Assembly: GCA_013398015.1 (NCBI GenBank)
Contig: VZRR01011470.1
Span: 206,576-270,575, forward strand
DNA length: 64,000 bases
Source of the DNA: Oreocharis arfaki
Taxonomy: Eukaryota; Chordata; Aves; Passeriformes; Paramythiidae
Reading direction: 5' to 3'
Position numbers and translations under genes: made by a program. Below the pieces are notes generated by a model. It did not search any database. It worked only from the letters and a program-made list of their open reading frames with translations, and had not been told where the DNA came from. Position 1 is the first letter of the stretch. The number at the start of each line of letters is the position of its first letter. Below are positions 51,331 to 63,880 of the stretch, piece after piece.

Positions 51331-53150
51331 TGACAGGACAGTTTGTGGTTATATTCCCTTCCTTTTAAAATATTTTGTACGAGGACATATTTGACCTGAA
51401 CAGTCTCAAAGCTGCAGATGTCCCTAAAGTGCTTTTCGAGAATGATTTCTCAAGCAAAACCAGAGACTACATCCAGAAAGTACATATGTACAGAGGGAAG
51501 GAGACCCCAAGTGTCTGTAGGCTTAAGAAAGCTAGCTGGAGGAGAAAATTGCCCTGAATCAACAGATCCAAATTACAGCATAATAAAATCAAGATCGAGT
51601 AATTAGAGCAAACAAACACATGTTAATTGAACTTCTTACACCTCTGCAATTAAGAGTCCTTTTGTTAAAGCACTGAAGTTAATAGCCTTTGAGATTTATG
51701 AAGGGAAACAGATCGGTTGCTCTTTGGTACTTTCCTTCACAAAAACTCCAACCTCTTCGGTCAGGCTCTAGGGAAGAGCAAAACAACTGGAAGTCTTATC
51801 CTCCACAGAAAAGTACCCTACCACTGGAGAACGTAAACTATGAGGTTTCAACTGCATGCCTGGGAGCAAGAGCTACATTTCAGCAAACAGAGTCTCATTT
51901 CTGGAAAGAGAGTTTGCACCCCTGAACACATATGGATGTATCTGCTGAACCACTGGAAATACAATTAGTGAGTTTGATAACCTTGTGAATAACAACAGTC
52001 ATTATCACTTAGTAATATATGGTGGGTTTTTTACCATTTTGATGAACTAATTTTTCCTCTTTTTATAAATCCACTGTAATTACTATGTATTCCTTCCCAG
52101 ATGCTGATTATTTTCTCTCTTTTATAGAATTAGGAGGTTTTGGGTTCTTACTTTTCTAGATTATTTACCACTATAGACCTTTGTCTATAGTGACAGCACA
52201 AGTTTTCTTTTTTACCTCATTTTACCTACCCCAAATAGCTGAGTCGACACAGATCCAGTTCATGTCCCCAGAATCCCATGCATATAACCAGAATTAAATA
52301 AAAGCATTCAACATGTTTGAAAATATAAGATGAAAAAGAAACCATACCAAATCAAATTACACTGGGTAAAAGACAAACAGAATACTACTCATATTACAAG
52401 AAATGGAATTAATACCATCATATAAATGAAATAAGTAACCTGTCTGTCCTTTGAAGCCATTAATTATAAGATTTCCATAATGTTTAGAAAATAGAGATAA
52501 CAAACCATAAGGACTAGGGGCCATTTCTAAAGCATGAAAGATGTCGCTACACAAATGTTTTTCAATAAATGGAGAGACTGATTGAGAGCAAGCAAGCGTC
52601 CATTGATCTAAATAGTGGGCCATTCTCTCCATAAGCTATTAAATAGGAGGCTGGAAGAAAAGAGGCTACTCACCTCTTATGCCTCTGTGGTCTAGGATCT
52701 GCAAAACAAAAAAAAAAGTTTACACACTAGGAGATTTTCTATTTTAAGCAGATATTTGATGTATGGTGGTATCTCCTTGACATTACTATGACTGGTGCTA
52801 ACAGAAAGTCTACATGATCGTTGAATAAACTTTTTTAAAGAAGGCCTGAAGTGAAAGATGTCCTCTGTAGAAGTAAAATTTAGGCAATTTATTTTAATTA
52901 ACTTGTGTTCTGCTAAATGTTTTTATCTCGCTAGGAAGGATGGGATCTACCAACTAAAAAATTCTCATTTCAATCACAGAACATCCCAATCAGCAATATT
53001 AAAACTGACTAAATTCTAATGGGTGAGAATGCTTAACAAAAATAAATGCATTGAACATAAAGTGAGTTAAAACTCACTGTTGTCTTTATTAAAAAAATAT
53101 TTTAAAAATTTGTTTTGTAGGGTTCATGCAGTATTTCAATAAATCCACAA
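51331..53150. other. Unclassified non-coding DNA with one coding-like frame
   Basis: The frame 51375-51557 (plus) encodes about 60 residues starting near YEDIFDLNSLKAADVPKVLF and ending at TGA. It has coding-like codon use (CTG AAC, GTG CTT TTC GAG, GAC TAC ATC CAG). I see no start codon, no strong splice acceptor and no family match, so it could be a remnant of an old gene or chance. The remaining 1.6 kb contains nothing recognised. Confidence 0.25.
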
Positions 53151-53294
53151 GACAGAATCACAGAATATTCTGAGTTGGAAGGGGCCCAAAGAGATCATCA
53201 AGTCCAATTCTTAAGTGTATGGCCCATGTAGGGATTGAACCACAACCTTGGCATTATTAGCACCATGCTATCATCAACTGAGCTGATCCCGGTG
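53151..53294 (-). mobile_element. tRNA-Ile/CR1 chimeric SINE (TguSINE1-like)
   Basis: On the minus strand the element starts with a tRNA-Ile-derived head (53294 to 53220) and ends with a CR1-type tail (to 53151, plus strand GAATCACAGAATATTCTGAG). The head keeps the A-box region GCTCAGTTGATGATAGCATG, the anticodon loop CTAATAA with an AAT anticodon, and the B box GGTTCAATCCC. These are the internal promoter elements for RNA polymerase III. The acceptor stem no longer pairs and one T-stem base is lost, so it is not a working tRNA gene. A tRNA-Ile head on a CR1 tail is how TguSINE1 was described from zebra finch; SINEs of this kind spread early in passerine evolution. It points to a passerine host. 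Confidence 0.8.
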
Positions 53295-56200
53295 GCTGAT
53301 TCCTGCGACTGTACCTCATGGAGGACTTTCCATGGACGCCAATTCTACATCGATCACGAAATTGATGACCTTTCTTCTTCTATTCCTTAGGTGTGAGATC
53401 AAGAAGTCATGGTCAGAAGAAGCATTAGTATGGATGTTCCTTTGGCTTGCACACCCACGGTGTTGAGAAAATCAAACTGTATGTCTTAATTTCTTATTGT
53501 CTTTTAAGCCTGACTGTAAATATTTCATCAAATAAGTATTTAGCAGAGATGCATGTGTTTCAAAAAGAGGAACTGCTTAAAATTCTGAATTGTCAATTAT
53601 ATTTCCCACTCCTCTGAGCTTCTTGAGATCTTCCCATTCTGTGTCCTCACCAAAAGTGACATTTCAAGCAGTGGAGTCATTCCGACAGTGCAAAGCAGGT
53701 GAGAGGACAGAAACAAACCACAAGCTCTTAGTGTCTCTCACTGCCCTATCAGCATCTCACATGAGTGGTTTCCATTAAGCCAGAAGAATGAATTCAAAAA
53801 TGTGTGGCCTGCAGACCATGTGTTCTCTCTGAACAAGAGCAAATCTGACAGCAGGGCCTCCATTCTCTCAGATACATCTTATTTACAAAAGGAATGGAAA
53901 CCACCAATGGCAAAAAATTATTATTTCTCTTGGTTCTGTAATAATGAGTGAACTACCAAAAGAATGAGGAGCAGAGCAAGAAAGAAGTCTAGAAAGTGGA
54001 ATACGGAGGCTCATAGTTTTAGTTTTCAAGGTCCTGGTGAAATTTCAGGTTCCTGAAGTGCTGATGCTACACTCACAGCCAAATGAATTTACACGTTCTT
54101 CCAGTATTGTTTCCAACTGCCGTTAACTGGCAAAATGCTAGCAAAAAAGGATGCCTCTTGAAACACATTTAGGGATTTGTCTGCAGAATCTTAAGACCCT
54201 GCAAAAGATGATCAATAACTTAATTGCAAGCCATTTACAGTTTAATGAAGTCACACTCAGAACCTGACTTCCGCAAATCGCAATTAAATACAGATGTTTC
54301 ACATGTATGACTGCATTATTTACAGAACTCTGGTTTTCAAACACTAAAAGTCAGACATACCGTGCTTCATATTATGCAGTTTAAACCCACAGGGGGATAT
54401 CACAAACAATGGTAGCAGACAATTTAAGAAAGAATGCTTGAAGCTGACCCATTAATTGAAATAATTTGAGTGCACATTTTATATTGATTCTCACTAAGGA
54501 AAAGAAAAAAGCACTAGCAAAAAGACAGGGGGAAATGACAACTGAAAACAATGAAGACAATCTTGAAAATCTCACACACACAACCACTATTTCCTGGGAA
54601 AAAAGTAGTTTTAGTTGAGATAGAACTGACTTTATTACTGTCAAATTTCTCTAAAATGATTCTTCTGATAATTACAACCAGGTGCTAGTTCTTCAGTTTG
54701 ATAGGCGTGCATAACTCAGCTGAGACCTGCATTCTCAGAACCACATGAATATAGCACCTTTGTGGCCAGCAAAACTCAGACCCAAATTCCACCACACCGT
54801 GTTTGCATATAACTTCATAAGCTGCAGAAGATTTAAATTGCATAAACTGCATAAGTTTCCGGTGCCAACTTTAGTCAGCTTTCTCAGAAAATGTGTTAAA
54901 TAGAAATTTAAGAATTTTGCAAGGTTTTTGCTCACCTTCAGCCACCAAGCAGAAATGACAGCTTAGATGCTCACACACTCCTACGATGTCCACTACTGTC
55001 TTTTTGCTAGAGGATCTTGCTCTGTATCCATTCTTGGTATGCTAAATATGCCCCATTTTGGTCACCATAGCACATCAGAACAAATCTTTTTTCACCATGA
55101 ATTTAAGTATGTGTGCCTTTTTCCAACTCTTAGGGTCTTTTCTAACAAAAAGACAGTTTTTTGTATGGTTGAACTACTGCTACTAGATTCAGAATATTGC
55201 AGGATCTTCGGAATGGACTGCTAGAGCATTGGAAAGCTCTCCAGCTGGCCAGGAGGGTTCTACATGGCTTTACTGCTATTACACTGCCAATTCCACTCAT
55301 TGCACTCACCTACAAAATATTCATGTTTCAATTTGGATTCCCACATAGTTTACATTTGGGACAATGATCACTTCTTTCACATGGTAGAAGTGGTCTTTAC
55401 AGGGTTTGTCTCCTTGTTAACCCTTCAGGGTTTACATCAAATTGTCACCGCTCCCTAACATCTGCAGCAGTTAGTACAATAAATGCAGCAGTTTTGGCTA
55501 TCATAAAACAAGCCTCAGACCCTATTTAGTTTCTATTATTTCACTACTGTGGAGCCACAAAGTCCTTTATTTTTATTTGAAACTTCATATTCATACTTCA
55601 ATATTCAATTATATTCCAGTCAAAATTTAAAGTTTTCTGCATTCATTAGGGGGGTTAGGGTTGAAGATAAAAAAATTTCCAAATGTTTCTCAGTATTTTT
55701 CTACTGATGTAGGAACTGAATTTTATAGCAATCTAAAAGCAATGTCACCCAACACATTTCAGTGAAGTCACCTGTTTTTCTCCTCAGCACTTCAACAGCA
55801 GTTATATTCTTTTCCAGCCTTTCTGTATACAAAGTTCCATTCTCAATCATGATAAAAAATGGTTGATTTTTGTCAAATGACTAGGCAATTTTTAAAACTT
55901 CAAAAACATCCTTTCCCAATAAGAGCCTTCCTCCACTCTGAATAGACACAAGCTGAAATCACCGTTTTTGTTTCATTATATTTCCAAAGTCCCACACTTT
56001 CATGGGATCTTCATCTCTTACCAGTTGTTGCATGGTTGTCTCAAAAATTTGTATTGATGTTTTACACAGGTACAATGAGTTAAAATGCTGGTGTTTACCC
56101 TTCGTACATGGCAGAAGTGATCACACTGCATCCACACATCCATGTCCCTATTTGCTTTGTCAGGTCAATCCTCATGCTAGAAGGATCACAAAATAAGTAA

Positions 56201-56737
56201 GAGGGTACTACTTAGCCTGAAAGCCTGCCCACAAAAAATAGATGAGCTGTTTTGCTTTAAAAACACCTTCACAGTAAGCAAGCCTGAAAAACAAAGTTAG
56301 ATATGATGTTTATTGGTTTTCTTCAAAGGAATTTTAGCACTTGAAAGCAGATGGTTACCAGGAGTACTTAACACTGTTTACTGTAATCATAGTCATTTTT
56401 ATGAGAGGAAAGTAGCAAAATAATAACAATTCATTTTGGTAAAGGAAATTTCAGACAAGCAATAGATTACAGCCCGTGGGAGGAAAATACAGCACAAATT
56501 TAGATGTTCCTTAAAAATAAAGTACATTTCAGGTAGAAAGCAAGCTACAGTAGGATAGGAATTATAGAAGAAAGAAAATAGTAGCAAACAAAATCGGTTG
56601 ACTGTGAGATTTTCAGTAGTGACTAACATGAAAAAGAATCCTTTTCCTTGAACAGAGCCCTAGAAGATCATTCTGACCTGAAAGATGTGCTCAGATGAAA
56701 GGAGAACACAGAAATGACAAAAAAGATAGAAAATGTC
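53295..56737. other. Unclassified non-coding DNA
   Basis: 3.4 kb of AT-rich sequence without recognised genes, CR1 tails or LTR ends. Open frames up to 87 codons have no protein character. Confidence 0.5.
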
Positions 56738-57533
56738 AGCACCAGGTTGGGTGGGAATGTTGATCTGCTGTAGGACGGGGAAGTTCTACAGAGAGACCTG
56801 GACAGGATGGAGCAATGGGTTGAGGCCATTTTGATGGGGATCAACAAGGCCAGGTGCCAGGTTCTGCCTTTGGGCCTTAGCAACAACCCCCAGCAGTGCT
56901 ACAGACTGAGATAGAGTGCCTGGAAATTGGCCCAGCATGCTGGTCAACAGCAGCTGAACATGAGCCAGCTGTGCCCAGGTGGTCAGCAAGGCCAAAGGCA
57001 CCTTGGCCTGTATTGGCAATCATGTGGCCAGCAGGACCAGGACAGGGATCGCCCCCCTTTACTGGGCACTGATGAGGCCACGCCTCGAGTCCTGTGCACA
57101 GTTTTGGGCCCTCTCTTCAAAAAAGACATTGAGGTGCTAGAGCGTGTCCAGAAAAGGGCAGTGGAGCTGGTGAAGGGTCTGGAGCACGAGTCCTGTGAGG
57201 AGCAGCTGAAGGAAATGGAAGTATTTATCCTGGAGGAAAGAAGGCTCAGGAGGAACCTTATCACTCTCTACAACTGCCTGAAAGGAAGTTGTTTCCAGGC
57301 AGGGGTTGGTCTCTTCTCCCAAGAAACAAGCAACAGGACAAGCAGAAACAGCCTCAAACTGTGCCAGGGGAGGTTTAGGTTGGATATCAGGAAAAAATAA
57401 CTCCAAAGTGGTTCTCAAACATACAAATAGGCTGCCCAGGAAAGCAGTGGAGATAGCACCCCCAGAGGTATTTAAGAGACTTAGATATGGTGCTCAGGGA
57501 CGTCGATTAGGGCTGGGCTTGGTAGTGTTAGAC
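56738..57533 (+). mobile_element. CR1 LINE fragment, left part of a split copy
   Basis: This plus-strand CR1 copy begins near ACCAGGTTGGGTGGGAATGT and follows CR1 order. It passes GAGAGACCTGGACAGGATGG, GAACATGAGCCAGCTGTGCC and a reverse transcriptase C-terminal region. A frame at 56927-57400 is open for 157 codons and contains FKKDIEVLERVQKRAVELVK, a strongly CR1-like segment. It then reaches the 3' untranslated region and breaks off at GTGTTAGAC, where an LTR is inserted. The copy resumes at 57915. The open frame lacks the catalytic motifs of reverse transcriptase and is not a host gene. Confidence 0.92.
57528..57533. repeat. Target-site duplication TTAGAC (left)
   Basis: TTAGAC lies at the end of the left CR1 part and again at 57915-57920 at the start of the right part. 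Confidence 0.75.
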
Positions 57534-57914
57534 GGTCACAGTTGAGGCAAACACGACACACACTAATTCTAGCATAAAGTGCAGGCAGAAAAGCGTTTAT
57601 TTCAAAAGCCAGTGTCATATATATATACCTTTGTATGTTTATCATTCATGTTAATTGTTCATTGGTTGCTTAACTACTACAATAGACTAATTGGCTATTT
57701 TAACTACACTATACTATCATTAGTTATCTACAACATAGGCATCCCAAGCATCCAAACAAAACACCAGTGCAGATGTGTTGCCGTTTACTCCCTCTATTGT
57801 TTTGAATTTCTTGCTTCTCTTGATTGAGTTTTTCATGGGTAGGCATGGATTGTGCTGAGATCAATGTCAGATTCAGACTCAGACAGGCTTGCTGACCTGC
57901 TGTTAATCTCTACA
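57534..57914 (-). mobile_element. Solo ERV LTR (about 381 bp) nested in CR1
   Basis: On the minus strand the insert begins TGTAGAGATTAACAGCAGG at 57914. It contains a TATA-like ATATATATATAC region (57616-57628) and then a polyadenylation signal AATAAA (57596-57601). The order and spacing fit an LTR promoter followed by RNA 3' end signals. The target DNA TTAGAC is duplicated at both edges, and removing the insert with one TTAGAC rejoins the CR1 sequence without loss. The right edge is TG, but the opposite end reads GACC rather than the usual CA, which may be mutation. The insertion is younger than the CR1 copy it interrupts. Confidence 0.75.
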
Positions 57915-57980
57915 TTAGACTAATGGTTGGGCTTGATGATCTTGAGGGACTTTTCCAGCTTAAATGATTCATTGATTCTA
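57915..57980 (+). mobile_element. CR1 LINE fragment, right part of a split copy
   Basis: After the second TTAGAC the CR1 3' end continues (ATGGTTGGGCTTGATGATCT) to the terminal ATTCATTGATTCTA at 57967-57980. Together with 56738-57533 it forms one copy. Confidence 0.9.
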
Positions 57981-59660
57981 AAGCATGGTTAAGAATAAAA
58001 AAAATGACTCTTGCGATGAGAGAAAAGAGCAGAAGAAATTTGGTGGAACTCTCTTCTGCAAAATAAAACTGCAAAGAAAGAACTGATGATCATATTTGCC
58101 AAGTTTGAGATAAAGTGTAGGGTTAAATGCTAGTAGAGATTAGGCTAGTTATGAAGAAAACATGTCCAGTGGAAAGCACGGAGAAGAACTGGGATGAATG
58201 GAGAAAATTGCTATGTTTCTGCAATTGGAAACATGTAAAAACAGGAGAAGGAAGCACCCTTAGGTGTGATGTACTTTTTGTACAGCTTCGGGAAAATAAG
58301 GTGGGGTGTATGGCTTCTCTAACCCCATGCAAGCAGTAGTCTCCTATTTTTCTCTACTTCACAACAGTTAGCTTCAGTTAGGCCACTGAGCTGAACATTG
58401 GAACCAAAGTTTTGGAATCTTAAATATTGTTACATGAAATGATTATGTAGCAATTCTCAATATGGTTTTGTGCTCACTGCTCTTATACATCAAATAAAGC
58501 AAATCTGGTTTTTATTATCATCTTACAAAATAATAGTGAAAACATCTATTGCCATTTACCACTTAAATAACCAGGATACTGGCTATGGAGAAGTACCTTA
58601 AAAACTTTTATGAACAGCAGCTAATCTTAAGCAGCTAATCTGCTTAAAAATTCAATGGCAGAAAGTTCCCATCTAATTTTGAAGATCTTTGAAAGGACTC
58701 CTCAAAAATCCTTACAAGAACAAATAAATCCCACCTTGACAAAAGTGTTGACATCAGTGCAGTACAACCAACCAATTCAATTTTGGCCTGATTATTGCTT
58801 TATTCCTTACCAAGGAGCTGGCTTGCTAACATTGCAATAATTTCTAGACTCAGAGTGACAATTGCCAGATTTCTTTCACTCTGTTTTAAAAACAGTTGTT
58901 CAAATTAAGAGAAAATGAAGCACCTAGTAAGGACAATTAAGTTCATCTACTGTCAGAAATAGAATGAAGCACCTTTTTGATGATCAGCATTCACATGTTT
59001 TACAGTGTACTTCAACACACAGTTACACAATTACAGAACCATCAAAATACATTATTATATGTTGCCATGGGACAATGTGGGTTTTTTTCCATATCACTAT
59101 TCAGAAATGTTTTATCATATAACTTGGTTGAATATGTTTACTCACAGTTCCTCATTAAGCAGTCTTATTTTTCTGTACAATAAATGGATTTAAGATCCAC
59201 CGTGAATACAAAATACAAGCTGAAGTGCTTGCAATGAAAGGAGATATAGGATATAAACAGATTAGGAGTATTAGTAAAGGTAAGTAAATCAATCTGTCCT
59301 CCCCGATCAAGAAGTCTTTTTAAAATAAATGTTCTTATTCATGTAACAAAAATGCTGTGGGTGTATTAGGCTGAGAAGGTAATCCAAGTCATTGAGCTCC
59401 TTGGAAGAAAGCAAGAATCCTCCTCCTGCCCACAGCTGTTCATCATATTTAGCCATCTCTGGTTATTCATATTGGTATGAATATACTCCTGTCCAATTGG
59501 GTTCACTCATGTTTCCAGCTTTTGAATCTATTCTTTTCCCCTACGTTAAACAAATCTAATGATTCCTATCCATAGCAAATGCGGAGCTGATGAGCAAATG
59601 GGTGATAAAAATTCCTATTATTCCTTTGTGCTCATCTCTTCCACTTAAGATTCTTGTCAT
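57981..59660. other. Unclassified non-coding DNA
   Basis: Nothing recognised except a short perfect hairpin at 58627-58647 (TTAAGCAG, 5-base loop, CTGCTTAA). Confidence 0.5.
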
Positions 59661-60040
59661 GCCCTGGGCATTCTAGCTGTCTGATACTGTTCCTTTATTT
59701 CCAATTCCAGTGCATTGTCTGCTGAACATTTGTCTGTCCAGAACATTTGGTTCACTGCCTAGTACCAAGCGAAATCTGCTTGCAATGTAAGAACATGTGG
59801 AGAAATTATGTGTTTTTGTCACACCCTATTAAACGGTATTCAAAACACAATGCCCCAGAAAGTAAATTGATTGTAGGTTTTATAACCCTTTTCAGGCTAA
59901 TGGAAACAATTTAGTACCATGAACGAAAACATTGCTAGTGCAGCTGTGGGAATCTTAAATTGCTCAGCTCAGCAGTTCTGTTCCGGCTTAAGTAGGATAA
60001 AGTAGTTAAAGTTCAGTTAGATTCCATTCCCCTGGATCTT
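59661..60040. promoter_or_regulatory. Possible conserved non-coding element
   Basis: A non-repetitive stretch containing dispersed AT cores and several CpGs (for example near 59769, 59835 and 59924). The call rests on texture alone and is weak. Confidence 0.18.
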
Positions 60041-60208
60041 TGACAGATCATTTCAGATTAATGTCTTCAAAGTTTTCAACATGCCTTGTAAAAGACTTTC
60101 TGAAGAATTCCTGGTTTGGGCTTTTAACTGAGTGGGGGCAGTGTGAAGGAGCTGTAAGAACTGGGAAGAGAGGGGAAGAGGGGGCAGGAATGTCCTGGGG
60201 AAGTTTTC

Positions 60209-60270
60209 AATCATTTTGTAGAGTGTCTTGAACCATCTTAATCATTTTTTAAAGTGTCTCGAACAATCTT
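60209..60270. repeat. Imperfect 31-bp tandem repeat (two copies)
   Basis: 60209-60239 and 60240-60270 align over all 31 positions with four differences. Both units start AATCATTTT and end ATCTT. A local duplication is likely. Confidence 0.85.
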
Positions 60271-60299
60271 CCTCTTCAGTTTGGTTTTTTCAGCAATAT

Positions 60300-60325
60300 G
60301 GGTGGGCGGGGGGGTAGGGGGCGGG
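60300..60325 (+). other. G-quadruplex-forming tract
   Basis: Five G runs of at least three (GGGTGGGCGGGGGGGTAGG and following G runs) with loops of one or two bases satisfy the usual pattern for an intramolecular quadruplex. It is followed by a (CAAA)n-like stretch. No gene lies nearby. Confidence 0.7.
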
Positions 60326-62566
60326 CAGACAGAACCACAAACAAACGAACAAACAAAAACGCAAACAAACAGTAAAAAGCCTACCAGTTTTCTTAAAACT
60401 TCCATAATTTAGCCAAGACCACAAAAGTTATCAATAAGAAGCCAAGACTGAAAGTCCATGCTTAACTCTAGGAATCCGTTGCAGCTCCTCAAGGTCCTGT
60501 GCTTAGAGACCTTTTCTTAAGGACAGAAATTTTATCCAATATTCATCCATATTTCTGTATTTTAAACAAAACTTTCTTTTAAAGCTTGATAGGCAAAAGG
60601 GAAACTTGGCTGCTGGAGAGCTTCACACTGCACTGTACAAAACAAATCCTCTACCTAGCCACTTACGAGAAGAAATCATTCACATGGGTATTACCTGCAC
60701 TGTACTACAAGAAAAACATCTGTGAATATTATTTGACAAATTGATCACTACATGAGCCATTAGCTGGCAGGGTTTTTGGATTGCCTTAGGAAAGGAGGGT
60801 GCTATATAGCACAAAGGCTTACAGATGCAAAACACTGATTGGAAAAAAAAAAATTGTTCCAGAAGAAAAGCAATAATAAAACAAGCCTAGCATGAAAACG
60901 TACGCTTTCTAAAAAGTAAGCCATTTATGAGAAGCAGTAGTAAAACTGCTTAATTCTGCTGTGCCTCTGGGGAGAAATCTGAGCCTTTTGAGAAGTGATG
61001 TAGAGAAAAATGAAGCCAATGGTGTGTTTGTCAGTGAGAGAATGCTGTGGAAACAAAGTCAGTAATTTCACCATTCCTGCTTGCCAAGAGCTGACAGGTG
61101 TGTAGTTTCTTATTGTTCTGAAAGGCAGCCAGAAGCCACAGTTTAATATGCATCTGTGTCTTCATAGTAGGGGAGAAAACAGCTGTCTCTCTTGCGCACG
61201 ATACAAGATGATAGAAATATTGAGACACACTCTTCTCTACAGTATCTTACCATCATTTTCATGGCTTCTTTTGATCTTTCAACAAAGCACATAGCTGGAA
61301 GGAAAAAAGATGCTGCAGCCCAGATCAGATCAGACATGATGTGGCAACCTCTGCTCCCACAAATAGTTTTTATTTCACAGAGCCTAATCACATCAACAAG
61401 ATTTTTTCACATGAACAGGGATTGACAGATTAGAGTCCTATTTTCAGCACAGCAGATCCAGACTTTCTATTAAAAAGTCCAATAAACTTGTAAGTAAACA
61501 AAACTAGGGAAATATCAGGTTATTTCAGATAAACATGAGTTAATAATTTCCAACCATTCTTAAAGAACGAGTCTCATAAATCCTTCCGTTTTCAAACTGC
61601 TGAGAGATGCCTGTGATTAATAAAGCCTTTGAACACAAAAGATTTCCTTACACAAGAATTATGTGCGTTTTTCTGTAATATGTAGCAAAGCAATCTTTTA
61701 AATCCTAATTCCCTTGGGAAGGTAAAAAATACGAATATGTTATACACACATACACACATACACAGTGTACCAGATATAATAATTTGCAAGAAATACTAGG
61801 CTCTGTGGATCAGATTTCCTTTCTGTGTAGAAGTGTACTACAGTGTTAAAAGCTCGTAATAGCTGGCTGGCATATTGCTGATTGAATATTCATAAAATGT
61901 CTGCATCGGGTCCAGGCTTGTATAATTTGATAATCTGACAGATGTAATTTAAGCAATAAGACTTGAATGTTCTATATTTACCAGAATGTGAGAAGTTGGA
62001 TTAGTAAACTCCTTCAAGTACTTGGAAATGTTGGAACTCTCAGAAAAATGCTAATACTTCAGAAAAATATTGGGCTTGACCAGCAAGCTTCTAAAAGCTC
62101 AGCAAAACTTACTATAAGAGAAAGGTCCTCTAGGCCTTTGGCGTACATACATAAATATACTTACTATGTCAACGTGTTGAAAGTGTCAAACAAAAAGACT
62201 CAATTGACAAAAAAAATAGGTAAGTCAGAGATAAGCACAAAATAATTCTTAGACTAGGAGACAGAGGTGTGATTTTTTCACTTCATTGACAGCAGCCTCT
62301 GACACATAAGGAAGGAAGTGATTTCGTTATCAGAAACTATTTTTGCACTGAATTTTAATAGAAGCAGGAAACAAAAACTTGGTAATTTATTCTGCTGGAT
62401 AATGATGAACATCACTGAATTAAGACCTAAAGAAAGCCACACACTGGAAACTCTTCCACCCAGTCCCCTCCAATAGTTATTCTATTATTCTGCTACACTT
62501 TTGATAGCCCCACACGAACCCAAGTCTTCAAGTGCTTGTCCAAGATGAACAGGTACAAGACACCAG

Positions 62567-62584
62567 CATGCATGATCATGCATG
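62567..62584. repeat. 18-bp perfect palindrome
   Basis: CATGCATGATCATGCATG is its own reverse complement, with ATGCAT cores on both sides of TGATCA. It could be a dimeric binding site or chance. Confidence 0.8.
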
Positions 62585-63880
62585 ACACCCTTTCACAGTG
62601 CACTTAGAGACTGTGGAAGCTGCAATGAGAACATCTTAACAAACAGAACAAGAACAGATTCAGAATTACCGTCTCCTGCTGAAATTTCTTCTCACAAAGA
62701 GCCGCTCTGATCCACTCTAAATTCCCTGGTCTTGGCAGTAAGGTCAGACTGATAAGTAATAGACTGAAAGTAAGATTTACCCTTCCAAATCTGCATAAAA
62801 GAAATTTAAAAGAAAAATAAAATATTAATATCCAGTATGTATATGTATATGTATTCACATCCAGTACTCAAATAATTTGTGTAAAACTCGTAATATCCAA
62901 TTATTTTTTGAAATCAGATTAGTTCATAAACAAACAATAAAAGGAAAAATGGGAGAAACAGCTTCTTCTAGTTTTCATTTCTGTGCTTCTCAGCACTTGA
63001 CAGCACAAGTTCCAGCAGACTTGACAATAATGGATGTGTGCCTGACATGGTTAAAGTCAGATGTGCCCTGGTGTGGTTTTGGAATGTGGACAAGATATGA
63101 CCTAAAGGTGCACCATGATGTCAGACATCTTTCTATAACTGCATTTTCAAATCTAGGAAACAAACACAAGAAAGGAAAGAATGTGCATGGTCCTGATCTG
63201 GCTAAACAAGCCAGCTGAAGCTATACTGTCTGATCCTAAATGCATCACATGCATCACCTATCCCTGTCTGTATAATCAGCAACATGCCAGTCATCTTCCA
63301 TGTTTAGAAACAAAAACAGGCTGGTAGCATTTTTAAACTCCTTATAATTACGTTTAAGATTGTGGAATAATAAAGAATTGCTTTTCAAACGCACTGATGA
63401 ATGAAAACAAAGGACTGTAAGCCATATTGGTCAACCTCTCATCCTAAAATCACGGGTTGGTAGCCTTAGCTATGTACACAACAGCAACTGAGCAGATAAC
63501 TTTAAATTAGAATGTTAAAAATTGTCATTAACTGTCATATTCTTGGTGCAGAGAGAAGATAAAAAGAATATTTAGAAGACTGCATCTCCCACAGAGACTT
63601 GTCAAAGTCTATTCCAAGGCACATAATGCAGGAGAGGTGTTATACCTACAGAGATCCTCAAGACCCGATTAAACTGCCTCCAGGCCTGGTTTATCTCACT
63701 GTAATCAATGGGTGGGTTTACCAGGATTGATAAATCCTATTTTGGCGTTCCCAGCACTACACTACCTTTTTTATGTCTTTCCGCATAAAAATCCCTCAAG
63801 TGTCCTAGTTCAAATCACAATCTATATGTTATAAGCAAATCCCCATTTTACAAAAAAAAAGCCAAACCAAACCCAAGCAC

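Larger units (their letters stand above)
60041..63880. other. Unclassified non-coding DNA
   Basis: 3.8 kb without recognised genes. It contains a 31-bp imperfect tandem repeat at 60209-60270, a G-rich tract at 60300-60325, a (CA)-rich stretch at about 61741-61764 and an 18-bp perfect palindrome at 62567-62584. The open frame of 113 codons at 62877-63218 has no protein character I can identify. Confidence 0.5.

Noticed and set aside
53220..53293. A tRNA-Ile(AAT) gene
   Set aside because: The acceptor stem does not pair, a T-stem base is missing, and the sequence is joined to a CR1 tail, as in a SINE.
56927..57400. 157-codon open frame
   Set aside because: It is CR1 ORF2 coding remnant lacking the catalytic residues, and the element is interrupted by an LTR.
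62877..63218. 113-codon open frame on the plus strand
   Set aside because: No family resemblance or splice context; treated as chance.
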